Shown: positions 42,863-52,055 of the stretch, in pieces | Layout of the letters: every line of letters begins with the position of its first letter | Position numbering within the stretch: the stretch's first letter is position 1 | Assembly: GCA_910587085.1 (NCBI GenBank) | Contig: CAJUMC010000012.1 | Location: 8,110-72,109, forward strand | DNA length: 64,000 nt | DNA from: an uncultured Lachnospiraceae bacterium | GTDB taxonomy: Bacteria > Bacillota > Clostridia > Lachnospirales > Lachnospiraceae | Direction of reading: 5' to 3' | The notes under the pieces: model-generated | Database searches by the model: none | What the model was told of the DNA's origin: nothing | Seen by the model: only the letters and a program-made list of their open reading frames with translations | Translations under genes and position numbers: made by a program

Positions 42863-44827
42863 CTATCCCTCAAGCAGCGCCAGAAACTCCTCCTCCGTGA
42901 TAATCGGGATTCCGAGTTCCTTCGCTTTCTTATTTTTTGACGAATTGGACTGGTTGTCGTTGTTGATCAGATAATTCGTTTTGGCGGTGACGGAGCCGGT
43001 GACCTTGCCGCCCTGCCGCTCAATCTCCTCCTTCAGCTCGTTTCGGTTGGCAAAGCGCTCCACCGAACCGGTGATGACAAAGATTTTTCCCGCCAGCTTA
43101 TCCCCCGCTTCCTCCTCCGGAAGAAAGCTTACCTCTTTTAAAAGAGCATCCAGAATCCCCGCATTTTTCTCATCGGCAAAGTATGCGACCACGGAATCGG
43201 CAATCACCTCGCCGATGCCCTCAATCTCGACAAGCTCGTCCCGGCCCGCGTGCCGGACAGCCTCCATATCATTGCCGCAGTGCCGGCAGATCAGCTTTGC
43301 ATTCGCCAGCCCGACATTCAGAATGCCGAGGCTGTACACGAATTTCGCGATGCTGACCTCGCGCGCCTTTTCGATGGATGCCTGAAGCTTCCGGAAAGAT
43401 CTTTCCCCGAAGCCCTCCATCCGGGTGATCTCCTCCTGCCAGCGATCCAGGTGAAACAGATCCGCCGGCTCCGCAATCATGCGCTCGTCGATAAACTTCT
43501 CCAGCGTAGCCTCGGAGAGTCCGTCGATGTTCATGGCATCCCGGCTGACAAAATGGGTAAACTGCTTGATTTTCTTTGCCGGACATTCCTCATTTACGCA
43601 GTAGAGCGTTTTTGTTTCATTTTCCTCCCGGATGCGCGTCGGCTTCCCGCAGACCGGACAGACTTCCGGAACCGGAACTGCGCCGCTGCGCGTCAGATTG
43701 TCCGCAAGCTGCGGGATAATCATGTTCGCCTTATAGACCATGATCCTGTCTCCGATTCCGAGCTCGAGCCCCTCCATTATACTGATATTATGCAGGCTTG
43801 CACGCGAAACGCTTGTTCCCTCCAGCTCCACCGGTTCAAAAATGGCCACCGGATTGATCAGGCCGGTGCGCGACGGGCTCCACTCGATCTCGAGCAGCGT
43901 CGTTTCCCGCACCTCGTCGCGCCATTTAAACGCGATGGAATGGCGCGGAAATTTCGAAGTGCGCCCAAGGCTTTCCCCGTATGCGATATTATTAAAGGTG
44001 AGCACCAGCCCGTCCGACGGGAAATCGTTGGACTCGATTTTTTCCGCAAAAGCTGCAACTGCATCTTCCACGGTTTCCGGCGTGACAAGCTGTTCCTCCA
44101 CTGTGTCAAAACCCTGCGAGCGCAACCATTCCATCTGTTCCTGCCGCGTCTCAAGCCGAACCCTGTCCTGCTCCCCGCTCCCGGCTCTCACCAGCGTAAA
44201 CGCAAAAAAGCGTACGTTTCGCTTTGCCGTAATTTCGTTATTCAGCTGACGAACCGAGCCGCTGCAGAGATTGCGGGGATTTTTATATTTCGCGTCAACC
44301 TCCTCGATCTGCGCATTGATTTTTTCGAAATCCGAATAGGTGATAACCGCTTCTCCGCGCAGAACCAGCTCGCCGTGAAACGGGATGGAGAGCGGGATAT
44401 TCTTAAAAACCCTGGCGTTGTTCGTGATAATCTCTCCGACCTCGCCGTTGCCCCGCGTTGCCGCCTGAAACAGCTTTCCCTCCCGATAGGTCAGTACAAT
44501 CGTCAGCCCGTCAAGCTTCCAGGAGAGAACGCCCTCCTGCCCGTTCAGCCATTCGCGCAGCGCAGCGGGGTCCTTCGTCTTGTCGAGTGAGAGCATCGGG
44601 CTTTCATGCCGTACCTTCGGCAGCTCGGAAAGCACCTCATAGCCTGCGCGCATTGTCGGACTGTCCGCCATCACAATCCCCGTCTCCTCCTCAAGTGCCT
44701 TCAGTTCATCGTACAGCCTGTCATACTCAAAATTGCTGATGAGCTCGCGGTCCTCCTGCTCGTAAGCCTTTGCCGCGCGGTTTAACAGCTCCGTAAGCTC
44801 TCTGATTCTCGCTTTTTTCGCTTCCAT
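42863..44827 (-). CDS. ligA: NAD-dependent DNA ligase
   Basis: A 654-residue LigA. Domains: Ia (YDRLYDELKALEEETG), adenylation with catalytic Lys104 in WKLDGLTIV, OB fold (WSPSRTGLINPVAIF), zinc finger (CPVCG and CVNEECPAKK), helix-hairpin-helix repeats (LGILNVGLANAKLI, IEGIGEVIADSV) and a C-terminal BRCT (GKIFVITGSVERFANRNELK). It seals nicks in replication and repair with NAD. ATG 44827 follows GAGAGGTAAC; an upstream in-frame start at 44851 lacks a site. It lies between the rluF-type gene and metA on the same strand. Confidence 0.96.
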   Translation of the reverse strand: MEAKKARIRELTELLNRAAKAYEQEDRELISNFEYDRLYDELKALEEETGIVMADSPTMRAGYEVLSELPKVRHESPMLSLDKTKDPAALREWLNGQEGVLSWKLDGLTIVLTYREGKLFQAATRGNGEVGEIITNNARVFKNIPLSIPFHGELVLRGEAVITYSDFEKINAQIEEVDAKYKNPRNLCSGSVRQLNNEITAKRNVRFFAFTLVRAGSGEQDRVRLETRQEQMEWLRSQGFDTVEEQLVTPETVEDAVAAFAEKIESNDFPSDGLVLTFNNIAYGESLGRTSKFPRHSIAFKWRDEVRETTLLEIEWSPSRTGLINPVAIFEPVELEGTSVSRASLHNISIMEGLELGIGDRIMVYKANMIIPQLADNLTRSGAVPVPEVCPVCGKPTRIREENETKTLYCVNEECPAKKIKQFTHFVSRDAMNIDGLSEATLEKFIDERMIAEPADLFHLDRWQEEITRMEGFGERSFRKLQASIEKAREVSIAKFVYSLGILNVGLANAKLICRHCGNDMEAVRHAGRDELVEIEGIGEVIADSVVAYFADEKNAGILDALLKEVSFLPEEEAGDKLAGKIFVITGSVERFANRNELKEEIERQGGKVTGSVTAKTNYLINNDNQSNSSKNKKAKELGIPIITEEEFLALLEG

Positions 44828-44870
44828 GTTACCTCTCAATCCGCCGCGCATGCGGCATTTTAATCAGGGA

Positions 44871-44897
44871 CTTCTGTGCCGCTGTGCGGCACAGAAG
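44871..44897. other. Perfect 12-bp hairpin between rluF-type gene and ligA
   Basis: CTTCTGTGCCGC and GCGGCACAGAAG flank a 3-base loop. No T-run follows on either strand, so it is not a standard terminator. It could be an RNA processing or stabilising element upstream of ligA. Confidence 0.6.
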
Positions 44898-44938
44898 CCA
44901 AGGTTGAGAAACTAAAATTTCAGGCTTTGTCCCCTGCC

Positions 44939-46012
44939 TTATTTCCGGGGAAGAGCCTTTCTCCGGGCCGCCGGCCTGCAATCTTCCTTTCGGCGATCCG
45001 GTTTTCTGCCGCTCCGGATTTCAGCCTTCTCTCCGGCAGCTGCCTTTGTCTGCGGCTTGCGGCTGCCCTTACCGGCAACCTTTTGTTTGGATACTGGCTT
45101 TCCGCCGCCTCCCGTTAAAGCGCCCGGTCCGGTTGCTGGTTTTCTGCTGCCTTCGTTTGATGATTTCCTTCCGGATACCGGCCTTCTGCTGACTCCCGCC
45201 AAAGTTCCAGGCCTGGCGGCCTGCTTTCCGTTTTCCTCACTGCCTGCCTCAAATAACGGTTCGTTTGCGGAGTCTTTCAGCAGCCGGTTCAGCCCCGCAA
45301 GCTCCTGTTCTGTCAGATTCCTCCAGCCCCCGCTTTTCAGTCTTCCAAGGCTGATATTCATAATTCTCACACGGGTCAGTGAAACCACACCGTATCCGAA
45401 ATATTCGCACATGCGCCGTATCTGCCGGTTCAGCCCCTGGGTAAGAATAATGCGGAAGCCGGTTTTGTCGAGCTGCTCGACCGTGCACGGCCTTGTCACC
45501 GTGTTCAGAATCGGCACTCCGCCTGCCATTCCCTCCAGAAATTCCGCCGTCACCGGACGATTCACCTGCACGATGTATTCCTTTTCGTGGAAATTTCCGG
45601 CCCGCAGGATTTTGTTGACAATCCCCCCGTCGTTCGTAAGCAGAATCAGCCCCTCCGACTCCTTGTCCAGCCTTCCGATCGGGAAAATGCGGGAACCGTA
45701 ATCAATAGAATCAATAATATTGTCCGGCTCCCGCCGATCCGTCGTGCAGACAATTCCGCGGGGCTTATTAAATGCGATCAGTGCCATCCGCCGGTCCTGC
45801 TCCACCGTTTTTTCCCCGATCGTAACCTTCTGCCCCGGAAGAACCCGGCTGCCCACAGCAGCGGGTTTCCCGTCAATCAGAACCTTTCCCGACTCCACAA
45901 GCCGATCCGCCTCCCGCCGGGAACACATCCCCGACTCGCTGAGATACTTATTGATTCGGACGCTGTCCGGCTCCTTCCCGTTATCAAAAAATCCCTTTGT
46001 CAATTTCGCCAT
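44939..46012 (-). CDS. RsuA/RluF family 23S rRNA pseudouridine synthase
   Basis: A 357-residue protein. An S4 domain comes first (VRINKYLSESGMCSRREADR, very like RluF), then the synthase domain with catalytic Asp in FPIGRLDKESEGLILLTNDG and LTQGLNRQIRRMCEYFGY. It makes pseudouridine in rRNA, by similarity near 23S position 2604. The last ~110 residues are a basic, repeat-like tail (GSRKPATGPGALTGGGGKP) beyond the normal end. Start ATG 46012 has GGAGG 5 bases upstream; the frame is open up to 46192 through a duplicated leader sequence. ligA follows 111 bases downstream. Confidence 0.9.
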   Translation of the reverse strand: MAKLTKGFFDNGKEPDSVRINKYLSESGMCSRREADRLVESGKVLIDGKPAAVGSRVLPGQKVTIGEKTVEQDRRMALIAFNKPRGIVCTTDRREPDNIIDSIDYGSRIFPIGRLDKESEGLILLTNDGGIVNKILRAGNFHEKEYIVQVNRPVTAEFLEGMAGGVPILNTVTRPCTVEQLDKTGFRIILTQGLNRQIRRMCEYFGYGVVSLTRVRIMNISLGRLKSGGWRNLTEQELAGLNRLLKDSANEPLFEAGSEENGKQAARPGTLAGVSRRPVSGRKSSNEGSRKPATGPGALTGGGGKPVSKQKVAGKGSRKPQTKAAAGEKAEIRSGRKPDRRKEDCRPAARRKALPRK

Positions 46013-46471
46013 ACCGGCCTCCATACCGCGGCAGTCAGAAACATCCCGCCGCGCTCTTTCGTCTCTGAAGATACTCCGGAATTCCCGAATGTCTTTCCGC
46101 CTCCCGCCTTGTCTTCGTTTCCTCCTCCGAAGATACTCCGGGATTCCGCAATGTCTTTCCGCCTCCCGCGCCGTCTCCGGCGGGAAAGACACCGCACATC
46201 CGCCGGAGTCCCCTATGAAATCCGTTTCCGCCCATTATTTTAGCATACTTTGCCGCGTTCTGCCACAATTCTTTTGCCTGATTTCAACCCAATTTCAATC
46301 CGGCTTTTATCTTGATATAATTCCCGCCATATCTTCTTTTTTTATCCAGAATATGCGCTTTTTATATCTTTTTCAATCATAAAAAGGGCACAAAATCCTG
46401 CACGCTGACATAACAGAATTTTATGCCCTTAAAACCGGCATCATACACGGCATTTTGCGGAGTCAAAAGTC
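46013..46471. other. Intergenic leader region with duplication and terminator
   Basis: It holds a two-copy ~62-bp duplication (GAAGATACTCCGG at 46067 and 46129, with GTCTTTCCGCCTCCCGC in each), then a hairpin CTCCGGCGG (46175-46183)/CCGCCGGAG (46200-46208), AT-rich sequence at 46230-46380, and the terminator at 46383-46429. The duplicated part would be in the leader of the rluF-type gene. Confidence 0.65.
46383..46429 (-). terminator. Terminator of the secreted-protein gene
   Basis: AAGGGCACAAAAT (46383-46395) pairs with ATTTTATGCCCTT (46417-46429), one mismatch. On the minus strand CCCTTTTTATGA gives the T-run. It lies 43 bases after the stop codon at 46472. Confidence 0.8.
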
Positions 46472-47275
46472 TCACGGCTCCCCCTGCAGCTTGTTCATAA
46501 AGCTCCGGAGATCCGCATCGGACGAGACAGCCTCATCCATCCGCGCCGTAACGTCCTCAATCAGCTCCTGAACATCCCGCATGGCGTTCAGCTCGTCCAG
46601 GTAGGCACTTTCCTCCGGGCCGAGCGAAGCGTCAGGAAGGAAAATCTTCGGGTTTCCATCCTCATCGTATTTGATGTAGAAACGCTCCATGGAAGGTACG
46701 AGCGTATCAATCGTAGCAATTTCCACATCATTCAGAACATAAAGCACATAGTCAACCGGCCCCGCGCCCCTCTTGGCACGGCACTGAATATTGTGATACC
46801 GGACAATATACTCGACACGCTTTTGGGTAAGCTTTTCATCCACATTCTCGTTATTGTAAAAGAGCTTTTTATATTCTTCGAACGAGTCGCTGAGAATCGC
46901 CGTAAAATATGTCCGGATCAGCTCCTCGATTTCCTGCGGCACTTCCGCCGTCAAGCTATTGTTTTCCGGGGTAAGCGTCGGGGTCGGCAAAGGTGTCGGA
47001 GTGGTGCCGGCTGTCGGGTTAGGAGAATCCTCTCGTCCGGAATTCGGCGTGCCGCCCTGACCGGACTCCGGCTTCTTAAAATTTCCCGGCAGTTTTCCGA
47101 TTTCAGCGGAAAGCAGCGCCGCGGACCGCATGCGTGCAGCCAGTCCGGACGATCCTGCTTCCATGCCCGAGGCGGGCTCTGCGTCGAACGACGGCTCCGT
47201 AGGGAATACAACCATGCTGATTCCCATAAACAGCAGACTTGAATATATCATAAACCTTGTATACTTTTTTTTCAT
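46472..47275 (-). CDS. Secreted protein of unknown function
   Basis: A 267-residue protein. Residues ~8-25 form a hydrophobic signal or anchor (FMIYSSLLFMGISMVV). A Pro/Thr/Gly-rich linker follows (~70-105, TPTPLPTPTLTP), as in extracellular spacers. The C-terminal part (~110-265) has an NTF2-like pattern: EIEELIRTYFTAILSDSFEE, FYIKYDEDGNPKIF. Similar proteins occur in Lachnospiraceae, but I cannot name a function. The ribosome binding site is weak (AGGAG, 12 bases upstream). It is followed by a clear terminator, so it is a single gene. Confidence 0.7.
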   Translation of the reverse strand: MKKKYTRFMIYSSLLFMGISMVVFPTEPSFDAEPASGMEAGSSGLAARMRSAALLSAEIGKLPGNFKKPESGQGGTPNSGREDSPNPTAGTTPTPLPTPTLTPENNSLTAEVPQEIEELIRTYFTAILSDSFEEYKKLFYNNENVDEKLTQKRVEYIVRYHNIQCRAKRGAGPVDYVLYVLNDVEIATIDTLVPSMERFYIKYDEDGNPKIFLPDASLGPEESAYLDELNAMRDVQELIEDVTARMDEAVSSDADLRSFMNKLQGEP

Positions 47276-47440
47276 CGCAAGCTCTCACTCCTGCACTGTT
47301 TCAGACAGATGCAATCATAATACATTTGTTCGGCTGCCGGGATGCATAAGCCTCCGGCCGCAAAAACTGTGAATAAAACGGGGATGTAAGGAATGACGCG
47401 GCATCACGGGCAGACCCGCAATACCGCGTATATGCAAAAA

Positions 47441-47514
47441 TGCACCTGATAGGATTCGAACCTACGACCTCTGGCTTCGGAAGCCATTGCTCTATCCAGC
47501 TGAGCTACAGATGC
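47441..47514 (-). tRNA. tRNA-Arg (anticodon CCG)
   Basis: A 74-nt cloverleaf on the minus strand: acceptor GCATCTG/CAGGTGC with one G-T pair, D-stem GCTC/GAGC, anticodon loop TTCCGAA (CCG at positions 34-36, reading CGG), T-loop TTCGAAT with stem GTAGG/CCTAT, discriminator A. The outermost anticodon-stem pair is A-G. CCA is not encoded. Confidence 0.95.
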
Positions 47515-47557
47515 ATATGTAGAAAGAAAATATTAACTTGTACGGAACACGAGAATT

Positions 47558-47586
47558 ATTATACTTTATTTCAGCTGTTTTGTAAA
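47558..47586 (-). promoter_or_regulatory. Promoter of tRNA-Arg
   Basis: Minus strand -35 TTTACA (47581-47586), 17 bases, -10 TATAAT (47558-47563), about 45 bases before the mature tRNA 5' end. Confidence 0.75.
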
Positions 47587-47748
47587 GAAGAGATTTTGAA
47601 TATTTAAAAATTTTTATCCGGGCTGGCAGAAACCCGCAGCGGAAAAGCCCGCATGGGTTCTCCCGCCGCAGCTTTGCACACCTTTGCTTCCTGCGCCTGT
47701 GCGGATTTTTCTGTTCCGCGCACGCCCGTCTTTCCGGGCGCCCGGCAC

Positions 47749-50244
47749 TCAGCCGAGCGTCACCTCGGCCGAGTGCTCCCCTCCGTCTCCGAACACTGGT
47801 ATTTTATTACCCGAAAGCTCCCTGCCGTCAACGACAAGCTTTGCGACACCCTTCGATACATGCGCGGGATTTTTCACCGTGATCCGAATCCTGTCTCCGC
47901 GGAAGCAGCGCACAACCTCATAGCCGTCCCACGCCGCCGGGATTGCCGGATCAATCACCAGCCCGTCATACTCGGGTTTTATGCCGAGAATATACTGGGA
48001 AATTGCGATAAAATTCCAGGAGGCAGTGCCGGTCAGCCAGGAATTTTTCGCCTCGCCGAAGCGTTTGGCATCCTTGCCCGCCACCATCTGCGCATACACA
48101 TAAGGCTCCAGCCGGTGAATTTCGGAATACTCTTCGGTAAACGCTGGTGCGATCCTGGTGTAGTAATCAAACGCTTTGTCTCCTCTGCCTATAAATGCCT
48201 CTGCGCACATAATCCAGGCATTATTGTGACAGAATACACCGGCATTTTCCTTATAGCCCGCCGGATAGGTCGAGATCTCTCCATACTCCAGATAATATCT
48301 GGTAAACGCCGGGTTGTTGAGCACCAGACCATATTTTGTCCCGAGGTATTTTTCCACGGAATCAAGCGCCGCAAGCGCCTTGCCGTCCTCCAGCCCGCAT
48401 TTTCCCAGAATGCAGAAGCCCTGCGGTTCGATAAAAATTTTGCCCTCCTCGCACTCGCTGCTCCCGACCTTCCGGCCGAAATCATCGTAGGCGCGAAGGA
48501 ACCATTCCCCGTCGTAGCCGTCGCGCATAATAACGCCGCGCATTTTTTCCACCTCACGCACCGCACGTCCGGCTTCGGCCTCCCGGCCGAGTCTGCTCAT
48601 CAGCAACGCGTACTCCTCGCCGATATACGCAAACATCCCGGCGATCATAACGGACTCTGCCACCTTGCCGTCCTTGCCCGTCACGGTCTGAAACGATTCC
48701 CCGGACTCGGAAGAAAAACAGTTCAGATTCAGACAGTCGTTCCAGTCCGCCCGCCCGATCAGCGGCAGGCCGTGAGGCCCAAGATTGTTGATGACATGAT
48801 CAAAGGCCCGCTTCAGATGATCCGCAAGCGGCGCGGCAAGTTCCTCCTTATTGTCATAAGGCGTCATTACGTCAAGAATGCCGTAATCACCGGTTTCCTT
48901 GATATAGGCAACCACGGCCAGGATCAGCCAGAGCGGATCGTCGTTGAAATTTCCTCCGATCTCGTCGTTGCCCTTCTTGGTCAGCGGCTGATACTGGTGA
49001 TACGCGCCGCCGTCCGGCAGCTGCGTGGAGGCGAGATCAAGTATCCTCTCCCGCGCGCGATCCGGGATCTGATGCACAAAGCCGAGCAGATCCTGATTCG
49101 AATCGCGGAAACCCATGCCGCGGCCGATGCCGGACTCAAAGTAGGAAGCGCTCCGGGACAGGTTGAATGTCACCATGCACTGATACTGATTCCAGATATT
49201 GACCATGCGGTCAACGCGCGCGTCCGCGGTTTTTACCGTGTACCGGGACAGAAGCCCGTCCCAGTATTGCGCAAGCCGCGCAAACTCCCGGTCGACCGCA
49301 CCGGGCTCCTCAAGCCGGGCAATCATCGCTTCGGCCTTTCGTTTGTTGATAATATTTCTGCCGTTCGGCGCAAAGGCTGACTGCAGCAGCCCATCCGCAT
49401 CCGGCGTACCGAGCTGCCACTCCCATTTTTCGTCCGCCCCGTTCTCCACATAGCCGAGGAGGAACACCAGTTCGCGCTCCTCCCCCGGCGCAAGCGAAAG
49501 CTCCACGCAGTGCGAGGCGATCGGAGACCAGCCGTCCGCAACGGAATTCCCGGATTTTCCCTCCGCCACTGCCTTCGGGCTCTCAAAGCCCCCCCAGGTA
49601 CCCAGAAAGGCTTCGCGGTCGGAATCAAAACCGGCAAGCGGCGCGTTAACCGAATAGAATGCATAGTGATCGCGCCGTTCCTTGTACTCCGTCTTATGAT
49701 AGATGACGGACCCCTTGATTTCAACCTCTCCCGTGCTGAAATTCCGCTGAAAATTTGTGCTGTCGTCCTGCGCGTTCCACAGACACCACTCGACAAAAGA
49801 AAAAAGCTTCAGCTCCTTTTTCTCTGCACCGGTGTTGCGCACGACAACCTTATGTACTTCCGCGTTGCAGTCCAGCGGCACAAAAAAGGTTGCCTCGGCC
49901 TCAACGCCGTTCCTGCTGCCTTTGATTACGGTGTAGCCCATGCCGTGACGGCACTCGTAGGAATCCAGCTTTCTTTTTGCGGGCGCATAGCCCGGGGACC
50001 AGAAATCGCCGCCGTCATACAGATAAAAATATCGGCCGCCCCCCATATCCAGAGGTACATTATTATAACGAAAACGTGTGATGCGGCGCAGCTTTGCATC
50101 CCTGTAAAAGCTGTAGCCGCCCGCCGTATTGGAAATCAGTGAAAAAAACGCCTGGGAACCGAGATAATTGATCCACGGATAGGGGGGTTCCGGCGTTGTT
50201 ATCACATATTCCCTCCTGGCGTCGTCAAAATATCCGAACTTCAT
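47749..50244 (-). CDS. Cellobiose-type phosphorylase, GH94 family
   Basis: An 831-residue GH94 protein, normal for cellobiose phosphorylase: N-terminal beta-sandwich (MKFGYFDDARREYVITTPEP), linker helices, (alpha/alpha)6 barrel with ASYFESGIGRGMGFRDSNQD and catalytic GRADWNDCLNL (general acid Asp of the WND element, ~residue 503), and QYILGIKPEYDGLVIDPAIP near the end. It splits cellobiose with phosphate into glucose 1-phosphate and glucose, saving ATP; a related disaccharide cannot be excluded. There is no signal peptide, so it is cytoplasmic. AAAGGAG precedes the ATG by 7 bases. An XRE regulator lies upstream. Confidence 0.93.
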   Translation of the reverse strand: MKFGYFDDARREYVITTPEPPYPWINYLGSQAFFSLISNTAGGYSFYRDAKLRRITRFRYNNVPLDMGGGRYFYLYDGGDFWSPGYAPAKRKLDSYECRHGMGYTVIKGSRNGVEAEATFFVPLDCNAEVHKVVVRNTGAEKKELKLFSFVEWCLWNAQDDSTNFQRNFSTGEVEIKGSVIYHKTEYKERRDHYAFYSVNAPLAGFDSDREAFLGTWGGFESPKAVAEGKSGNSVADGWSPIASHCVELSLAPGEERELVFLLGYVENGADEKWEWQLGTPDADGLLQSAFAPNGRNIINKRKAEAMIARLEEPGAVDREFARLAQYWDGLLSRYTVKTADARVDRMVNIWNQYQCMVTFNLSRSASYFESGIGRGMGFRDSNQDLLGFVHQIPDRARERILDLASTQLPDGGAYHQYQPLTKKGNDEIGGNFNDDPLWLILAVVAYIKETGDYGILDVMTPYDNKEELAAPLADHLKRAFDHVINNLGPHGLPLIGRADWNDCLNLNCFSSESGESFQTVTGKDGKVAESVMIAGMFAYIGEEYALLMSRLGREAEAGRAVREVEKMRGVIMRDGYDGEWFLRAYDDFGRKVGSSECEEGKIFIEPQGFCILGKCGLEDGKALAALDSVEKYLGTKYGLVLNNPAFTRYYLEYGEISTYPAGYKENAGVFCHNNAWIMCAEAFIGRGDKAFDYYTRIAPAFTEEYSEIHRLEPYVYAQMVAGKDAKRFGEAKNSWLTGTASWNFIAISQYILGIKPEYDGLVIDPAIPAAWDGYEVVRCFRGDRIRITVKNPAHVSKGVAKLVVDGRELSGNKIPVFGDGGEHSAEVTLG

Positions 50245-50349
50245 GCAAATTCTCCTTTCCTTGCCGCATCTGCTCCCACACAGCTGCGTTCCGGCAGAAT
50301 CTTATCTCTGCATATGGTTATAGTTCCATTTTAGCATGAAGTGAAAAAA

Positions 50350-50425
50350 AGCGCTATTGCACGATTTACCAAAATAGCGAAAATATCCTTGTGAAAAAGC
50401 TACAATCTTTGCGAAACATTTTCGC
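50350..50425. promoter_or_regulatory. Palindromic sites upstream of the GH94 gene
   Basis: GCGAAACATTTTCGC (50411-50425) is an inverted repeat, GCGAAA-CAT-TTTCGC. AAAAAGCGCTATTGCA near 50345-50360 partly resembles a catabolite control (cre) site. Both lie upstream of GH94 and downstream of the XRE gene. Binding proteins are not known. Confidence 0.35.
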
Positions 50426-50518
50426 TGTCCCCCGGACAAATCTCGTTTCCCTGCATGCTGCAGGCTCCTTCAAATCAAGAAAAAAGCTGTCCGGCAGACC
50501 AGGGTTACGCAGAACACG

Positions 50519-50905
50519 CTACGAAATTTTCGCTTTTTCCTCGTCCTTCTGCTTCAGCTCCTGATCATACTGCTCCAGCGCCTTCCTCGTGGTCTGCACC
50601 AGATCCCCCAGGAGAAGCATCTGCTCCGCCGTACACTCCGACAATACGCTGTCAATCTCCTCAAGCACTCTGCCGTACAGCCCTTCCTGCCCGCCGCAGG
50701 TCAGAAGCAGTGCATCCGGCGTCACCTCCAGCGCACAGGCAAGATCCATCAGTACCTGCGCGCTGAATTTTGTCTTTCCGTTTTCGATATTGCTTATGTG
50801 AGGAACCGACACGCCGATCCGTTCCGCCAGTTCCTCCTGCAGCATCCTTCGTTCCTTCCGGAGCTCCCTGATCTCCGCTCCGACTGCCGTATAATCTATT
50901 TCCAT
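50519..50905 (-). CDS. XRE family transcriptional regulator
   Basis: A 128-residue protein. Residues ~8-65 are a helix-turn-helix of the Cro/CI type (IRELRKERRMLQEELAERIG, then VPHISNIENGKTKFSAQVL). The C-terminus (~80-128) is helical, acidic, with the pattern VLEEIDSVLSECTAEQMLLL seen in small Lachnospiraceae regulators, and ends in a charged tail. ATG 50905 has GGAGG 6 bases upstream; the longer frame would start inside that site. The GH94 gene lies 274 bases downstream on the same strand; control of it is only a guess. Confidence 0.88.
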   Translation of the reverse strand: MEIDYTAVGAEIRELRKERRMLQEELAERIGVSVPHISNIENGKTKFSAQVLMDLACALEVTPDALLLTCGGQEGLYGRVLEEIDSVLSECTAEQMLLLGDLVQTTRKALEQYDQELKQKDEEKAKIS

Positions 50906-51002
50906 GTACATCCTCCAAATCGCTGATAGCATAATTGTATCGGATTCGGATCTGCACTTAAATAATCTATAGCAAAATCGTATTCTCTTCGGTTGATGCT
51001 TT

Positions 51003-52055
51003 TTAAAGTTTTTTGCCGTTTCCGCCCTTCAGGCCGTCCGGATTCCTGCGCTGCCAGTTCCACGCATCCCTGCACATATCCGCAATATCGTACTGCGCCT
51101 TCCAGCCGAGTTCCCGCTCCGCCTTTTCCGGATTGGAATAACTGACCGCGACGTCCCCTGCGCGCCGCTCCCGAATCCGGTACGGAATCCGGACGCCGTT
51201 CACCTTCTCAAAGGCCTTCACCACCTCCAGAACCGAGCAGCCCCTTCCCGTGCCGAGATTGTATACCGCAAGGCCGCATTTTCTCCCGATTGCCCCCAGC
51301 GCCCGCACATGGCCGCGCGCCAGATCAACCACATGGATATAATCCCGGACGCCTGTGCCGTCCGGCGTGTCATAGTCATCCCCGTAGATGCTGAGCTCCT
51401 CGCGCCGTCCGGCCGCCACCTGCGTAATATACGGCATCAGATTATTCGGGATGCCGTTCGGATCCTCCCCGATCAGACCGCTCTCATGCGCGCCGATCGG
51501 GTTGAAATAGCGCAGAAGGACAATGTTCCATTCCGGCTCCGCCGTCTGCAGATCGGTCAGAACCTGCTCGAGCATACTCTTTGTCCATCCGTAGGGGTTG
51601 GTGCACTGTCCCTTCGGACAATCCTCCGTCACCGGGATCACCGCCGGTTCGCCGTAAACCGAAGCCGACGACGAGAAAATCATATTGGTGCAGCCATGCC
51701 GGCGCAGCTCACCGGCCAGCACAAGCGTCCCTGTAATGTTGTTGTCGTAATACTCCAGCGGAAGCCGGATCGATTCGTTCGGGGATTTCAGTCCCGCAAA
51801 ATGAATGCAGCAGTCAAATTTCTGCCCTGTTTTGTCCTCGTGAGCCTGTATCGCATGGGAAAGTCCCTCCCTGTCCCGGATATCCGCTTTATAAAAGGGA
51901 ATATCCTGCCCGACAATTTCGGCGGCGCGCTTGAGCGACTCTTCGCTTGAATTGGTCAGATTATCCACCACGGCGGCCCGGTGTCCGCTTAAGATCAGCT
52001 CAATTACCGTGTGGGAGCCGATATAGCCGGCTCCGCCTGTTACAAGTATATTCAT
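51003..52055 (-). CDS. galE: UDP-glucose 4-epimerase
   Basis: A 350-residue short-chain dehydrogenase family epimerase. It begins NILVTGGAGYIGSHTVIELI (NAD-binding Rossmann loop), with CIHFAGLKSPNESIRLP and catalytic NPYGWTKSMLEQ (Tyr-x3-Lys), then RYFNPIGAHESGLIGEDPNG. It interconverts UDP-glucose and UDP-galactose for the Leloir route and for cell-surface sugars. ATG 52055 is 9 bases after AAGGAG; the open frame upstream is untranslated leader. Confidence 0.95.
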   Translation of the reverse strand: MNILVTGGAGYIGSHTVIELILSGHRAAVVDNLTNSSEESLKRAAEIVGQDIPFYKADIRDREGLSHAIQAHEDKTGQKFDCCIHFAGLKSPNESIRLPLEYYDNNITGTLVLAGELRRHGCTNMIFSSSASVYGEPAVIPVTEDCPKGQCTNPYGWTKSMLEQVLTDLQTAEPEWNIVLLRYFNPIGAHESGLIGEDPNGIPNNLMPYITQVAAGRREELSIYGDDYDTPDGTGVRDYIHVVDLARGHVRALGAIGRKCGLAVYNLGTGRGCSVLEVVKAFEKVNGVRIPYRIRERRAGDVAVSYSNPEKAERELGWKAQYDIADMCRDAWNWQRRNPDGLKGGNGKKL

